Source: Acidobacteriota bacterium (GTDB taxonomy: Bacteria > Acidobacteriota > Terriglobia > Terriglobales > Acidobacteriaceae). Taken from it: a stretch of 64,000 bases of DNA. The translations under genes and the position numbers were made by a program. The stretch is from NCBI GenBank assembly GCA_021791875.1, contig JAJYVU010000001.1:124001-188000 (forward strand), read 5' to 3'. Shown piece after piece: positions 35,999-44,077 of the stretch; position 1 is the first letter of the stretch, and the number at the start of each line of letters is the position of its first letter. Under the pieces are notes generated by a model, which saw only the letters and a list, made by a program, of their open reading frames with translations, ran no database searches and was not told the DNA's origin.

Positions 35999-36988
35999 CT
36001 AGATGGTGGTGGCGAGGTAGACGCCGAACCAGTGCTGGGGGTCGGTCCAGGAGTGGGTGACGGTGAAGCCGCCTGCGGCGAGGAGGGCGGTAGCGGATTC
36101 GGGTGTGAATTTGTAACTGTTTTCGGTGTGAATGGTTTCGCCGGGGGCGAAGTCGAGATCGAGGTCGAGCGCGGGGATGGAGACCTGCTGGGTGCGCGTG
36201 CTGACGAGATACATTTCGATACGGGAGTGCGCGGCGTTGAAGAGGGCGCGGTGCTGGAAACGGTCGGGGTGGAAGTTGGCGCCAAGCTCGCGATTGATGC
36301 GGGTGAGGATGTTGCGGTTGAAGGCGGCAGTGACGCCAGCGGCGTCGTTATAGGCGGCGAGGAGCGGGGCGAGCGGCTTGACGTGATCGACGCCGAGGAG
36401 GATGCAGTCGCCGGGGGCGAGCTGGCGGCGGATACGGGCGAGGAGTTCGCGGGCGTCATCAGGATCGAAGTTGCCGATACTTGAGCCGATGTAGAGGACG
36501 AGCCGGCGGGAATTTGGGGATTTGCGGGAAGGCAGGTCACCAAGGCCGTCGGTGTAGTCACCGACGCGAGTTTCGATGGAGAGAGTGGGGAAGCTTTCAG
36601 AGAGGGTCTGGCGCGCGGCATTCAGCGCCGAAGCGGAGACGTCAATGGCGCGGTATGTGAGTTGGGGCTGCTGGTTGAGGGCGGCGCGCAGCAGGAGTCC
36701 GGTTTTGGAAGCGGTTCCGGCGCCGAGTTCGATGAGGGTGAGGTGTGAGTCCTGGGCTGCCGTGGCGAGGATAGCGGGCGCATAGGCGGCAAAGAGGTCG
36801 CGCTCGGTGCGGGTGAGGTAGTACTCGGGTAGTTCGGTGATTTGTTCGAATAGACGGGAGCCGTGCTCGTCGTAAAAAAGCCAGGGCGAAAGAGATCTGG
36901 GCTTGGCGGTGAGGCCGCGCAAGACCTCGGCGCCGACAGGAGTTTGTGCTTCGTCGGGTAGAACGGCAAAGAGATTCCCAAGAGACAT
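35999..36988 (-). CDS. egtD: L-histidine N(alpha)-methyltransferase
   Basis: Trimethylates histidine to hercynine, the first step of ergothioneine synthesis. SAM-binding LTLIELGAGTASKTGLLL and YRAIDVSASAL, N-terminal LFYDEHGSRLFEQITELPEYYLTRTE, LYIGSSIGNFDPDDA, DHVKPLAPLLAAYNDAAGVTAAFNRNILTRINRELGANF, and the C-terminal IHTENSYKF with GWF-like QHWFGVYLA are all EgtD signatures. 329 residues. It is 32 bp downstream of egtB in a two-gene operon. Confidence 0.94.
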   Translation of the reverse strand: MSLGNLFAVLPDEAQTPVGAEVLRGLTAKPRSLSPWLFYDEHGSRLFEQITELPEYYLTRTERDLFAAYAPAILATAAQDSHLTLIELGAGTASKTGLLLRAALNQQPQLTYRAIDVSASALNAARQTLSESFPTLSIETRVGDYTDGLGDLPSRKSPNSRRLVLYIGSSIGNFDPDDARELLARIRRQLAPGDCILLGVDHVKPLAPLLAAYNDAAGVTAAFNRNILTRINRELGANFHPDRFQHRALFNAAHSRIEMYLVSTRTQQVSIPALDLDLDFAPGETIHTENSYKFTPESATALLAAGGFTVTHSWTDPQHWFGVYLATTI

Positions 36989-37020
36989 TTAGTTGCCTTG
37001 CGGTCCGGAGGGAGCGTGCC

Positions 37021-38304
37021 TCAGGACTGGTTTTGCGCCAGGCGCAGGCCGGAGAACTGCCAGCGCGTGGCGGGTTGGAAGAAGTTGCGGTACGTGGCGC
37101 GGATGTGCGACGCGGGCGTGACGCAGGAGCCGCCGCGGAGGACCATCTGGCCGGACATGAATTTGGCGTTGTACTCGCCGATGGCGCCGGGAGCTGGCTG
37201 GAAGCCGGGATAGCCGAGGTAGGCGCTGGCGGTCCACTCCCAGACGTCGCCATAGAGCTGCGAGGGGTGGTTGGAGGGCGCGGACGAGGCGGCGGGGTGG
37301 AGGCGGCTGGATTCGACGAGGTTGCCGGTGACAGGAGCGGTGGTTGCGGCGAGTTCCCACTCGAACTCGGTGGGGAGTCGCATGCCACGCCAGCGGGCAT
37401 AGGCGTCCGCCTCGTAGAGGCTGATGTGGCAGACGGGCGTGGAAAGCAATTCGGTGAGCGGAATGGGGCCGCGGAGGGTGAAGAGCATCCATTCACCCAT
37501 GTCGTTTTGCGACCAGTAGAGGGGTGCGGTCCAGTGCTCGGAATTGACGGTGGTCCAGCCGTCGGAGAGCCAGAGGTCGCTGCGGTGGTAGCCGCCGTCC
37601 TGGATGAACTCGAGGTATTCGGCGCAGGTGACGGGGCGGGATGCAAGGCGGAAGGGTTCGAGGTAGACCTTGTGGCGCGGAAGTTCGTTGTCGAAACAGA
37701 AACTTGGGCCGGAGTGGCCGATTTCGTGGACGCCTCCGGGGAATTCGTGCCATTGGAGCGGCTGCGCGGCGGATGAAGCAAGCGAGCCTTCGCGGTAGGC
37801 GGGCTGGAGGGGATTGGCCCAGAGCGCGTGCTTGATGTCTGTGAGGAGGAGTTCCTGATGCTGCTGCTCATGATGGAGGCCGAGGTCGAGGCGCGACGCG
37901 GCTTCTTGCGGGATGCCTGCGGCGAGGAGGGATTCGACGGCGGAGTCGACGTGTCGGCGGTAGTTGAGGATGGCACTGAGCGAAGGCCGCGAGAATGTGG
38001 AGCGGAGTTTCTTTTCCGGCTGGGCGGAGACACTGTTGTAGTAGCTGTTGAAGAGCCAGAGGAAATCAGGATGGAACGGGGCGTAGCGGGGCGAGAATTC
38101 GCGGAGGATGAAGGTTTCAAAGAACCATGTGGTGTGTGCGAGGTGCCACTTCGCGGGGCTGGCCTCGGGCGTGGACTGCACCATCATGTCCTCAGGCGTG
38201 AGCGGTTCACAGAGGGCGAGCGACTGGCGGCGCACGGTGGAGAAGCGCGAGATGAGGTCCGCGAGACGGTCTTGCTGGAAGGCGGAACTGGTCGGGCTAG
38301 ACAC
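37021..38304 (-). CDS. egtB: Ergothioneine biosynthesis sulfoxide synthase EgtB
   Basis: Non-heme iron enzyme that attaches sulfur to hercynine with O2. The N-terminal DinB-like domain has KWHLAHTTWFFE (ligand His54 or His57) and HHEQQHQE (His145, His149, HX3HXE-type). The C-terminal FGE-sulfatase domain shows NELPRHKVYLEPFRLASRPVTCAEYLEFIQDGGY, LPTEFEWELAA, YGDVWEWTASAYLGYPGF, RGGSCVTPASHIRATYRNFF and GLRLA. 427 residues. Upstream of egtD. No egtA, egtC or egtE is adjacent, so the C-S lyase and thiol donor specificity (cysteine or gamma-glutamylcysteine) remain open. Confidence 0.94.
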   Translation of the reverse strand: MSSPTSSAFQQDRLADLISRFSTVRRQSLALCEPLTPEDMMVQSTPEASPAKWHLAHTTWFFETFILREFSPRYAPFHPDFLWLFNSYYNSVSAQPEKKLRSTFSRPSLSAILNYRRHVDSAVESLLAAGIPQEAASRLDLGLHHEQQHQELLLTDIKHALWANPLQPAYREGSLASSAAQPLQWHEFPGGVHEIGHSGPSFCFDNELPRHKVYLEPFRLASRPVTCAEYLEFIQDGGYHRSDLWLSDGWTTVNSEHWTAPLYWSQNDMGEWMLFTLRGPIPLTELLSTPVCHISLYEADAYARWRGMRLPTEFEWELAATTAPVTGNLVESSRLHPAASSAPSNHPSQLYGDVWEWTASAYLGYPGFQPAPGAIGEYNAKFMSGQMVLRGGSCVTPASHIRATYRNFFQPATRWQFSGLRLAQNQS

Positions 38305-38494
38305 GCCGGCTGATTCTCCTCATCCGTTAGAGTGACTTCGTTCTGCGGCGTTACACGAAATGCATACCATCATAGGGCGCTCGCTGGGCGAAGTGACTTG
38401 CTGAATTGGATGCGGCGATAGCGGGCAGGATGCGGAAGGAATGGAGGGGTTGGGATAGAGCGCAGATGGAAGGATGATGCGGAGCGGGGCTCGC

Positions 38495-38833
38495 TTATTG
38501 GAGAGCGGCTTCGAGGGTGGGGACGATGGTGAGGAGGGTATCGATGCGAGTCATGTGCAGCAGTGCCGAGACGCGCGGGGATGGTCCGACGAGGATGAGG
38601 CGGGCGCTGTTGGCCTGGCAGCGGCTGTAGAAGTTGACAATTTCGCCGATGCCGGTGGAGTCCATGAAGGGGACGCCGGAGATATCGAGGATGGTGAGGA
38701 GGGTGTCATCCTTGCGGAGTTCGGCGCGGAAGGGGCGCAGATTGCCGAGGACGAGCGGGCCGTGCAGGCGGAGAATGCGACCGGGTGGCTCGGCGATGGT
38801 GGAGAGCTCGATCTGAAGCGGTTCCGATGGCAT
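38495..38833 (-). CDS. STAS-domain anti-sigma factor antagonist
   Basis: A 112-residue SpoIIAA/RsbV-like protein. LRLHGPLVLGNLRPFRAELR and LTILDISGVPFMDSTGIGEIVNFYSRCQANSARLILVGPSPRVSALL show the STAS fold with the serine of DSTGIG available for phosphorylation. I chose ATG 38833 (MPSEPLQIE); the frame upstream to 38926 is unlikely to be coding. No cognate anti-sigma kinase is nearby. Partner switching is inferred from the family. Confidence 0.88.
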   Translation of the reverse strand: MPSEPLQIELSTIAEPPGRILRLHGPLVLGNLRPFRAELRKDDTLLTILDISGVPFMDSTGIGEIVNFYSRCQANSARLILVGPSPRVSALLHMTRIDTLLTIVPTLEAALQ

Positions 38834-38970
38834 ATGGTCGTTGGAACGGCGAGGACTGGGATTTGTGTGAATAGCATAGGAAAAGCGGATGGCAAGTGTC
38901 GAGCGTGACATGGCATGAGTATCCACCAGATTGTCTTACACTGGTGTGAATATTCGGAGGGGTATCGACA

Positions 38971-39741
38971 TTGGATCGACGGCATTATCGCGCTTTTCTG
39001 TCGCGGAGAGTCCTACTGTCTGGTGCTGCACAGTGCTACCACCTGGAATTCAGTGTTCCGGAGGTGGAGATTTTTGATTTTCAGCCGGGGCAGTTTATTT
39101 CGCTGCTGGCGGTGGACGGGAATGGGAAACAGCAGACTAGGGCTTACTCGATTGCGTCGGCGCCGCGGCCGGGGGGATTTGACCTGTTGGTGAACCGGGT
39201 AGAGGGCGGTTTCTTCTCGAATCTGCTGTGCGACCTGGAGCCCGGGCAGGAAGTGGAATTTCATGGGCCCCATGGGATGTTTGTGCTGAAGCAGCCGCTG
39301 ACGGACTCGATTTTTGTAGCGACGGGGACGGGAGTTGCTCCGATACGGAGCTTTGTGGAGTGGCTTTTTCCGGAAAGCGGCGAGGACCGGTCGGAGGGAC
39401 GGGATATCTGGCTGGTGTACGGGACGAGATACAAGACGGAGCTTTACTACGAAGAGTACTTCGAGAAGGTTGCGGCGGAGCGGAAGAACTTCAGGTATCT
39501 AAAGACGCTGAGCCGGGAAGGCGAAGAGTGGCAGGGACTGCACGGCCACGTGCAGGGATATGTAGCGCAGATAGTGGAGGAACGCGCGACGCAGACGGGC
39601 GTGGTGACAGCATCGGATGGTCCACCGTTTGATATTCATGCCTACATTTGCGGGTTGAACGATATGGTTTCGTCGACGCGGAACCTGCTGAAAGAGATGG
39701 GGTGGAATCGGAAGCAGATTGTGTTTGAGCGGTACGACTGA
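38971..39741 (+). CDS. Ferredoxin-NADP+ reductase-type flavoprotein
   Basis: A 256-residue FAD/NAD(P)H oxidoreductase. The FAD domain has QTRAYSIASAP and GGFFSNLLCDLEPGQEVEFHGPHGMF; the nucleotide domain has VATGTGVAPIRSFVEWL, LVYGTRY and YICGLNDMVSSTRNLLKEMG. There is no ferredoxin domain, so the electron partner is separate. The start is a TTG with GGAGGGG eight bases upstream. It diverges from the STAS gene by 137 bp. Subfamily (Fpr-like or phenol hydroxylase reductase-like) is uncertain. Confidence 0.87.
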   Translation: MDRRHYRAFLSRRVLLSGAAQCYHLEFSVPEVEIFDFQPGQFISLLAVDGNGKQQTRAYSIASAPRPGGFDLLVNRVEGGFFSNLLCDLEPGQEVEFHGPHGMFVLKQPLTDSIFVATGTGVAPIRSFVEWLFPESGEDRSEGRDIWLVYGTRYKTELYYEEYFEKVAAERKNFRYLKTLSREGEEWQGLHGHVQGYVAQIVEERATQTGVVTASDGPPFDIHAYICGLNDMVSSTRNLLKEMGWNRKQIVFERYD

Positions 39742-39893
39742 GTGCTGGCCGCACGGGCATAAGCGCGCTTTGCGCGCCATTTCGTTTAGGGCGTGGTCAT
39801 TGGTCTGTAGATGATTCGCTTTGTGTGAGGCGACCATCCCACGCGGCTAGACGTGTCCTATCAGTACCAGTGGATGCATCCTAGAAGGAAGAT

Positions 39894-40535
39894 ATGGAAG
39901 AAGCGACGGGTCTTGGTTGCGGGTGTTCGACGTGTGCCGCGCCTAAGGGCACCGGTCATGCGGCGTATGCGGTCTGGCTGCAAGGGATTACGCTGGCGTG
40001 GATGGCGGCCGAGTGTGGCGTGTCGCTGTGGAGCGCGCTAGGGGCGCACAGCCCCGCGCTGCTGGCATTCGGCGCGGACAGCCTGGTGGAGTTGCTTTCT
40101 GCCGGAGTGGTGATGCTGCAGTTTACCCAGTGGTTCCGGCTGGATGAGGCACGGGCAGCGCGAATGGCGGGTGTGCTGCTGTATGCGCTGGCGGTGGTGG
40201 TGACGGGCATTGCGGTGAGCACGCTAGCGCTGCGTGCAAGGCCGGAGGCAAGCCTGTCGGGGATCATCATCACAGCGCTTGCGCTGGTGGTGATGCCGCT
40301 GCTGGCTTGGCAGAAGCGAAGACTGGCGCGGAAGCGCGCAGACAGGGCGATGGCGGCGGATGCGGTGCAGTCGGCGACGTGCGCGTATCTGGCAGCGATT
40401 ACCCTCGCGGGGCTGGCCGTGAATGCCGTGTGGCATGCGGCGTGGATGGATTCGGGTGCGGCGCTGGCGGCGGTGCCCTTGATCGTGGTGGAGGCGCGGC
40501 GCGCGATGCGGGGCGAGAGCTGCGGCTGCTCCTGA
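39894..40535 (+). CDS. CDF-like cation transporter, transmembrane domain only
   Basis: 213 residues with about six helices. FGADSLVELLSAGVVMLQF and ADAVQSATCAYLAAITLAGL correspond to the two metal-site helices of cation diffusion facilitators (Asp plus neighbouring polar residues), and WMDSGAALAAVPLIVVEARRAM matches the last helix region. The usual cytoplasmic C-terminal domain is missing. Cysteine-rich ends (CGCSTC at the start, CGC at the end) may bind metal. An AAGGAAG-like ribosome binding site precedes the ATG. Substrate unknown; a hairpin GCGCGC-ttt-GCGCGC lies upstream at 39763. Confidence 0.75.
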   Translation: MEEATGLGCGCSTCAAPKGTGHAAYAVWLQGITLAWMAAECGVSLWSALGAHSPALLAFGADSLVELLSAGVVMLQFTQWFRLDEARAARMAGVLLYALAVVVTGIAVSTLALRARPEASLSGIIITALALVVMPLLAWQKRRLARKRADRAMAADAVQSATCAYLAAITLAGLAVNAVWHAAWMDSGAALAAVPLIVVEARRAMRGESCGCS

Positions 40536-40556
40536 TTTTCTGGGCGGGACGTAGAT

Positions 40557-40877
40557 TCAGCCGCCGGCGATAGCGCCGAGGATGATGAGGGGTTCGGCGC
40601 CGGAGAGGATGGCGGCGGGGAGCGGCGCGTCGGGTGAATCGTGGGAGAGATCCTGCTGACAGGCGAAGAAGCGCAGGAAGGGGCGGCGCTTGAGGGTGAC
40701 GTGATCACGAATGGTGCCGCGGAGCATGGGATAGCGCGACTCGAGCGCGTCGAGCACGGTGGAAAGGGTAACCGGCGCGGGGACGGTGAGCTCCACCTCA
40801 ATACCGGTGCCGGCGAGCGTGCGGAGGTGGTGGGGGAGTTCGACGCGGACGATGGGTGCGGAGTTAGCGTTTGTCAT
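40557..40877 (-). CDS. MoaD/ThiS-family ubiquitin-like protein with C-terminal Gly-Gly
   Basis: 106 residues, longer than MoaD (about 80). [49 protein letters not shown] is the beta-grasp start with the LxxLxxxYP region; [10 protein letters not shown] and [11 protein letters not shown] form the last strands and tail. The terminal GlyGly is what E1-like enzymes adenylate for thiocarboxylation. It overlaps the SpoIIAA-like gene by 14 bp, last gene of a six-gene operon that contains a BNR propeller but no molybdopterin genes. I infer a sulfur carrier or protein modifier rather than molybdopterin synthase. Confidence 0.83.
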   Translation of the reverse strand: MTNANSAPIVRVELPHHLRTLAGTGIEVELTVPAPVTLSTVLDALESRYPMLRGTIRDHVTLKRRPFLRFFACQQDLSHDSPDAPLPAAILSGAEPLIILGAIAGG

Positions 40878-41253
40878 GGTTATGCTGTGAGGCCCTGGGT
40901 GATCCACTCGCGGGCCTAGGCTTGCTCGGCGAGGCGAAGATTTTGAGCTCGCCGGGCATGAGGAAGCCGAAGGCGCGGATGGTATGGCGAATCCAGTCGA
41001 CGTCAGTGACGGCTGCCATGCGCTCCCAGCGGGCGAGATGATGCATGCCAACTCTGAAATCGTCCCATGCGGCGCCGAACTCGATGCCGGAAAAGTCGGG
41101 GTTGATCTGGTAGTAAAGGCGGACCGTGCCGGGTTGCTGCATCGCTGATTCGACCGCTGGTATCAGTGTGGTTTCGTAGTCGTTTCTGGTCACGTGGCCT
41201 TTGCAGGCAAAGGCCAGGATCGGTGAAGGGAATCCTTGGAGCGCTTCGATCAT
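40864..41253 (-). CDS. SpoIIAA-like / STAS-SEC14 domain protein
   Basis: 129 residues. [90 protein letters not shown] fits the SpoIIAA-like (DUF3478) family: an STAS/CRAL-TRIO-type fold with the characteristic WDDFRVGM and W..R.A.VTD pattern. Function unknown; lipid or small-molecule binding has been suggested for the fold. It is 12 bp after the BNR gene and overlaps the MoaD-like gene, so the three are tightly coupled. Confidence 0.82.
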   Translation of the reverse strand: MIEALQGFPSPILAFACKGHVTRNDYETTLIPAVESAMQQPGTVRLYYQINPDFSGIEFGAAWDDFRVGMHHLARWERMAAVTDVDWIRHTIRAFGFLMPGELKIFASPSKPRPASGSPRASQHNHDKR

Positions 41254-41265
41254 GATTGCCTCCCG

Positions 41266-42381
41266 CTAGGGCAGGGTTTGCACCTCGACCGAGAGCACGG
41301 AAGGCAAGTCGCGGACGATGGGAGTCCACGTGTCGCCTGCGTCGGCCGAGGCATAAACCTGACCGCCGGTTGTACCGAAATAGATGCCGCATTGGTCGAG
41401 GGAGTCAACGGCCATGGCGTCGCGGAGGACGTTTACGTAGCAGTTCTGCTGGGGCAGGCCCGCGGTGAGGGGTTCCCACTCGTTGCCTCCGGTGCGGCTG
41501 CGATAGACGCGGAGGGAGCCATCGAGCGGGTAGTGTTCGGAGTCACTCTTGATGGGAACGACGTAGATGGTTTCGGGCTCGTGGGCGTGGATGTCGATGA
41601 CGAAGCCGAAGTCGGTGGGGAGATTGCCGCTGATTTCGTGCCAGCTGTCGCCGGCGTCGTCGGAGCGCATGACGTCCCAGTGCTTTTGCATGAAGAGAAT
41701 GCCGGGACGATCTGGATGCATGGCGATGTGATGGACGCAGTGACCGACTTCGGCTTCGGGATCGGGGATGTATTGGGAGCGAAGGCCGCGGTTGATGGGC
41801 TTCCACGTAGCGCCGGCGTCGTCGGTACGGAAGGCTCCGGCGGCCGAAATGGCGATGAAGACGCGGTTGGAATTGGAGGGGTCGAGGATGATGGAGTGCA
41901 GGCACATGCCACCTGCGCCGGGCTGCCAGTGGGGTCCGGTGCCGTGGTGGCGCAGACCGGGGAGTTCGACCCAGGACTGGCCGCCGTCGGCTGAGCGGAA
42001 GATAGCCGCGTCTTCGATGCCGGCATAGACGGTGTCGGGGTCGGTGAGGGAGGGTTCGAGGTGCCAGACGCGCTTGAATTCCCAGGGATGAGGTGTGCCG
42101 TCGTACCACTGGTGGGTGCCGGTTTCGCCTTCGTATGCGAATTTGTTGCTCACGGGCTCCCAGGTATGGCCGCCATCGTTGGAGCGCTGGAGGACCTGGC
42201 CAAACCAACTGCTGGTTTGCGAGGCGTAGATGCGGTTGGGGTCCACGGGTGAGCCTTTGACGTGGTAGACATCGATGCCAGCGAAGAAGGGACCGCTGAC
42301 TTTCCAGTCTTTGCGTTTGCCGTCAGAGGTGAGGACAAACGCGCCTTTGTGCGTACCGACGAGAACACGAACGCTGCTCAT
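41266..42381 (-). CDS. BNR/sortilin-type beta-propeller protein, cytoplasmic
   Basis: 371 residues without a signal peptide. Repeats with Asp-box motifs [44 protein letters not shown] and [11 protein letters not shown] at regular spacing give a propeller like sialidase/VPS10 proteins. It starts [25 protein letters not shown], a start I associate with uncharacterised exo-sialidase-like proteins found next to MoaD-like genes. No sialidase FRIP or catalytic Tyr/Glu set is evident, so an enzymatic role is doubtful. Fourth gene of the operon. Confidence 0.85.
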   Translation of the reverse strand: MSSVRVLVGTHKGAFVLTSDGKRKDWKVSGPFFAGIDVYHVKGSPVDPNRIYASQTSSWFGQVLQRSNDGGHTWEPVSNKFAYEGETGTHQWYDGTPHPWEFKRVWHLEPSLTDPDTVYAGIEDAAIFRSADGGQSWVELPGLRHHGTGPHWQPGAGGMCLHSIILDPSNSNRVFIAISAAGAFRTDDAGATWKPINRGLRSQYIPDPEAEVGHCVHHIAMHPDRPGILFMQKHWDVMRSDDAGDSWHEISGNLPTDFGFVIDIHAHEPETIYVVPIKSDSEHYPLDGSLRVYRSRTGGNEWEPLTAGLPQQNCYVNVLRDAMAVDSLDQCGIYFGTTGGQVYASADAGDTWTPIVRDLPSVLSVEVQTLP

Positions 42382-42413
42382 AAGGAATTCCTTTCAGTGG
42401 AAATTCGATCTGG

Positions 42414-42827
42414 TTATGACTGCGGCCGAGTTGTATTGACCATCCAGGGGATGCCGAATTTGTCGCGTCCCATACCGAAGCCTGGGGACCAATAAGTCTC
42501 TTGGAAGGGCATGTCGATATCTCCACCGGCGGTGAGGGCGCGGAAGGCTCTTTCGCCCTCTTCGCGGCTATTGGATTCAAGGGTGATGGCGATGCCGTGG
42601 GCCTTGCTGTAGCGATCCGGTGGAGCATCGGAGGCCATGATGCGGGAGTTGCCGATGGTGATGGTGGCGTGGACGACTTTGTTGGCGAAGTCGGGCGGAA
42701 CCTGTGCGGCCATGGCTGTTTCCTGATAGCGGCTGAGGTATTGGATTTTGGCTCCGATTGCCTGCTCGTAGAAGTGGAGAGCTTCTTCGCAGGTTCCGGG
42801 AAAACCGAGATGAGGGCAGGTCTCCAT
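42414..42827 (-). CDS. VOC-family protein, PhnB-like (second copy)
   Basis: 137 residues starting METCPHLGFPGTCEEALHFYEQAIGAKI. Glyoxalase/VOC fold of the PhnB type: NSRIMASDAPP, GIAITLESNSREEGERAFRALTAGGDIDMPFQETYWSPGFGMGRDKFGIPWMVN. AAAGGAG lies just upstream of the ATG. The metal ligands of true glyoxalases are only partly recognisable, so a binding role is possible. Third gene of the HxlR operon, 55 bp after the other VOC gene. Confidence 0.87.
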   Translation of the reverse strand: METCPHLGFPGTCEEALHFYEQAIGAKIQYLSRYQETAMAAQVPPDFANKVVHATITIGNSRIMASDAPPDRYSKAHGIAITLESNSREEGERAFRALTAGGDIDMPFQETYWSPGFGMGRDKFGIPWMVNTTRPQS

Positions 42828-42882
42828 AATGACTCCTTTGCGGTAGGAAATTTTGACGGCATAGTTCGCGTAAGTCAAAGAG

Positions 42883-43356
42883 TTATTCGCGAGCGGCCTC
42901 TTCGAGAGTTGCGATGTCGAGCTTTTTCATCTGCATGAGGGCTTGCATGGCTTTGGGGCGGCGGACGAGTTCGCTGATGTTGGCGGGGACGACCTGCCAG
43001 GAGAGGCCGAATTTGTCAGTGAGCCATCCGCAGGCGACCTCGCTGCCGCCATCGGCGGTTAGGTGCGCCCAGTAGTAGTCGATTTCCTGCTGATTGGCGC
43101 AGTGGACGACAAAGGAGACGGCCTGGTTGAAGGTGAAGTTGGGGCCTCCGTTAAGGGCGGTGAAGGGGACTCCGTCGAGTTCGAAGGCGATGGTAAGGAT
43201 TTTTGCTTTGGATGGGGTGATGTCCGGCTGGTTGGGGACGGAGGTGAGGATTCGGGAGTTGGGGAAGATGCTGGTGTAGAAGTTCACGGCGTCTTCGGCG
43301 TCGTTGTCGAACCATAGGAAGGGCGTGATGCGGGGATTGTGGGCGAGAGTGGACAT
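42883..43356 (-). CDS. VOC-family protein, 3-demethylubiquinone methyltransferase-like PhnB (first copy)
   Basis: 157 residues: ITPFLWFDNDAEDAVNFYTSIFPNSRI, FELDGVPFTALNGGPNFTFNQAVSFVVHCANQQEIDYYWAHLTADGGSEVACGWLTDKFGLSWQVVP and the tail RRPKAMQALMQMKKLDIATLEEAA. This is the YjdN/PhnB-type VOC family often misnamed demethylubiquinone methyltransferase; it has no SAM site. The ATG at 43356 starts the VOC domain cleanly; the frame upstream overlaps the HxlR gene and is not coding. It follows HxlR by 37 bp. Confidence 0.9.
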   Translation of the reverse strand: MSTLAHNPRITPFLWFDNDAEDAVNFYTSIFPNSRILTSVPNQPDITPSKAKILTIAFELDGVPFTALNGGPNFTFNQAVSFVVHCANQQEIDYYWAHLTADGGSEVACGWLTDKFGLSWQVVPANISELVRRPKAMQALMQMKKLDIATLEEAARE

Positions 43357-43393
43357 GAAGGACTCCGTACGAATGGATATGCAACGAATACGG

Positions 43394-43858
43394 CTACTTG
43401 CTGCGTTTAGGCCCGCCCAGCCAGGGGAGGATTGGCGTGGGGTCGTCTTGCTGCCATCGGCGGCGGACTTCGGCGAGGACGGCTTCGCGGTTCTGTGCCA
43501 TCTGTGAGATGACCTCGCAGGGTGCGCCGGTTTCTTCGTATTTCGCGCCCCAGACCAGAATTTCCAGCAGGACGGGGGCGAGGTCGATGCCTTTCTCTGT
43601 GAGCCGGTAGAGCCTACGGCGTGCGTCTTCCGGGTCGGGGGTGGTGGTGAGGATGCCGGCGTCTTCGAGCCTGCGCAGGCGATCCGCGAGGATGTTGGTG
43701 GCGATGCCTTCTCCACTCTGCTGAAAGTCTTTGAAACGGCGGAAGCCCCGGACCATGAGGTCGCGGACGATGAGCAGGGACCAGCGGTCTCCGAAGACTT
43801 CGAGAGAGATGCTGACCGGGCACCCGGAGCGCGGCTGGGCGCGGGACTTCTCTGGCAC
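43394..43858 (-). CDS. HxlR-family winged-helix regulator
   Basis: 154 residues. GCPVSISLEVFGDRWSLLIVRDLMVRGFRRFKDFQQSGEGIATNILADRLRRLEDAGIL is the HxlR winged helix. Cys13 sits at the position of the redox-sensing cysteine of HxlR-type regulators such as HypR. The extra C-terminus (about 100-154) is Arg/Trp-rich. First gene of the six-gene minus-strand operon that ends with the MoaD-like gene, so it is likely autoregulatory; an electrophile or aldehyde signal is a guess from the VOC partners. Confidence 0.92.
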   Translation of the reverse strand: MPEKSRAQPRSGCPVSISLEVFGDRWSLLIVRDLMVRGFRRFKDFQQSGEGIATNILADRLRRLEDAGILTTTPDPEDARRRLYRLTEKGIDLAPVLLEILVWGAKYEETGAPCEVISQMAQNREAVLAEVRRRWQQDDPTPILPWLGGPKRSK

Positions 43859-43934
43859 GGGGAGAACGATAGAGCAAGTTACTTGTGAGTTGCAAGTAAA
43901 AAAATGCGAAAGGGATTGTTATGAAGGAAAGGTA

Positions 43935-44033
43935 GAACTACAGGTCACTCCGCTGCGTCTGGCGCGTGAGTACGGGCCAGACCTGGCCCAGAATGACTCA
44001 TGCATGAATGGACAGCGTCGACTGCAGTCGAGA
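43935..44033. repeat. Dispersed intergenic element, copy B
   Basis: Begins GAACTACAGGTCACTCCGCT and ends CGAGATGACAA, with an internal hairpin-like CGGGCCAGACCTGGCCC (43974-43990) and a CGTCGACTGCAGTCGA stretch (44015-44030). Lies between HxlR and the MBL-rhodanese gene. Confidence 0.5.
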
Positions 44034-44077
44034 TGACAATTCGTTGGTTGGATTGGGTATTGTGCGGGCGACTCGCT

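Noticed and set aside
42883-43716. 277-codon fusion of HxlR overlap and VOC protein
   Set aside because: The first part is antisense-like shadow of the HxlR gene; the VOC domain starts cleanly at 43356.
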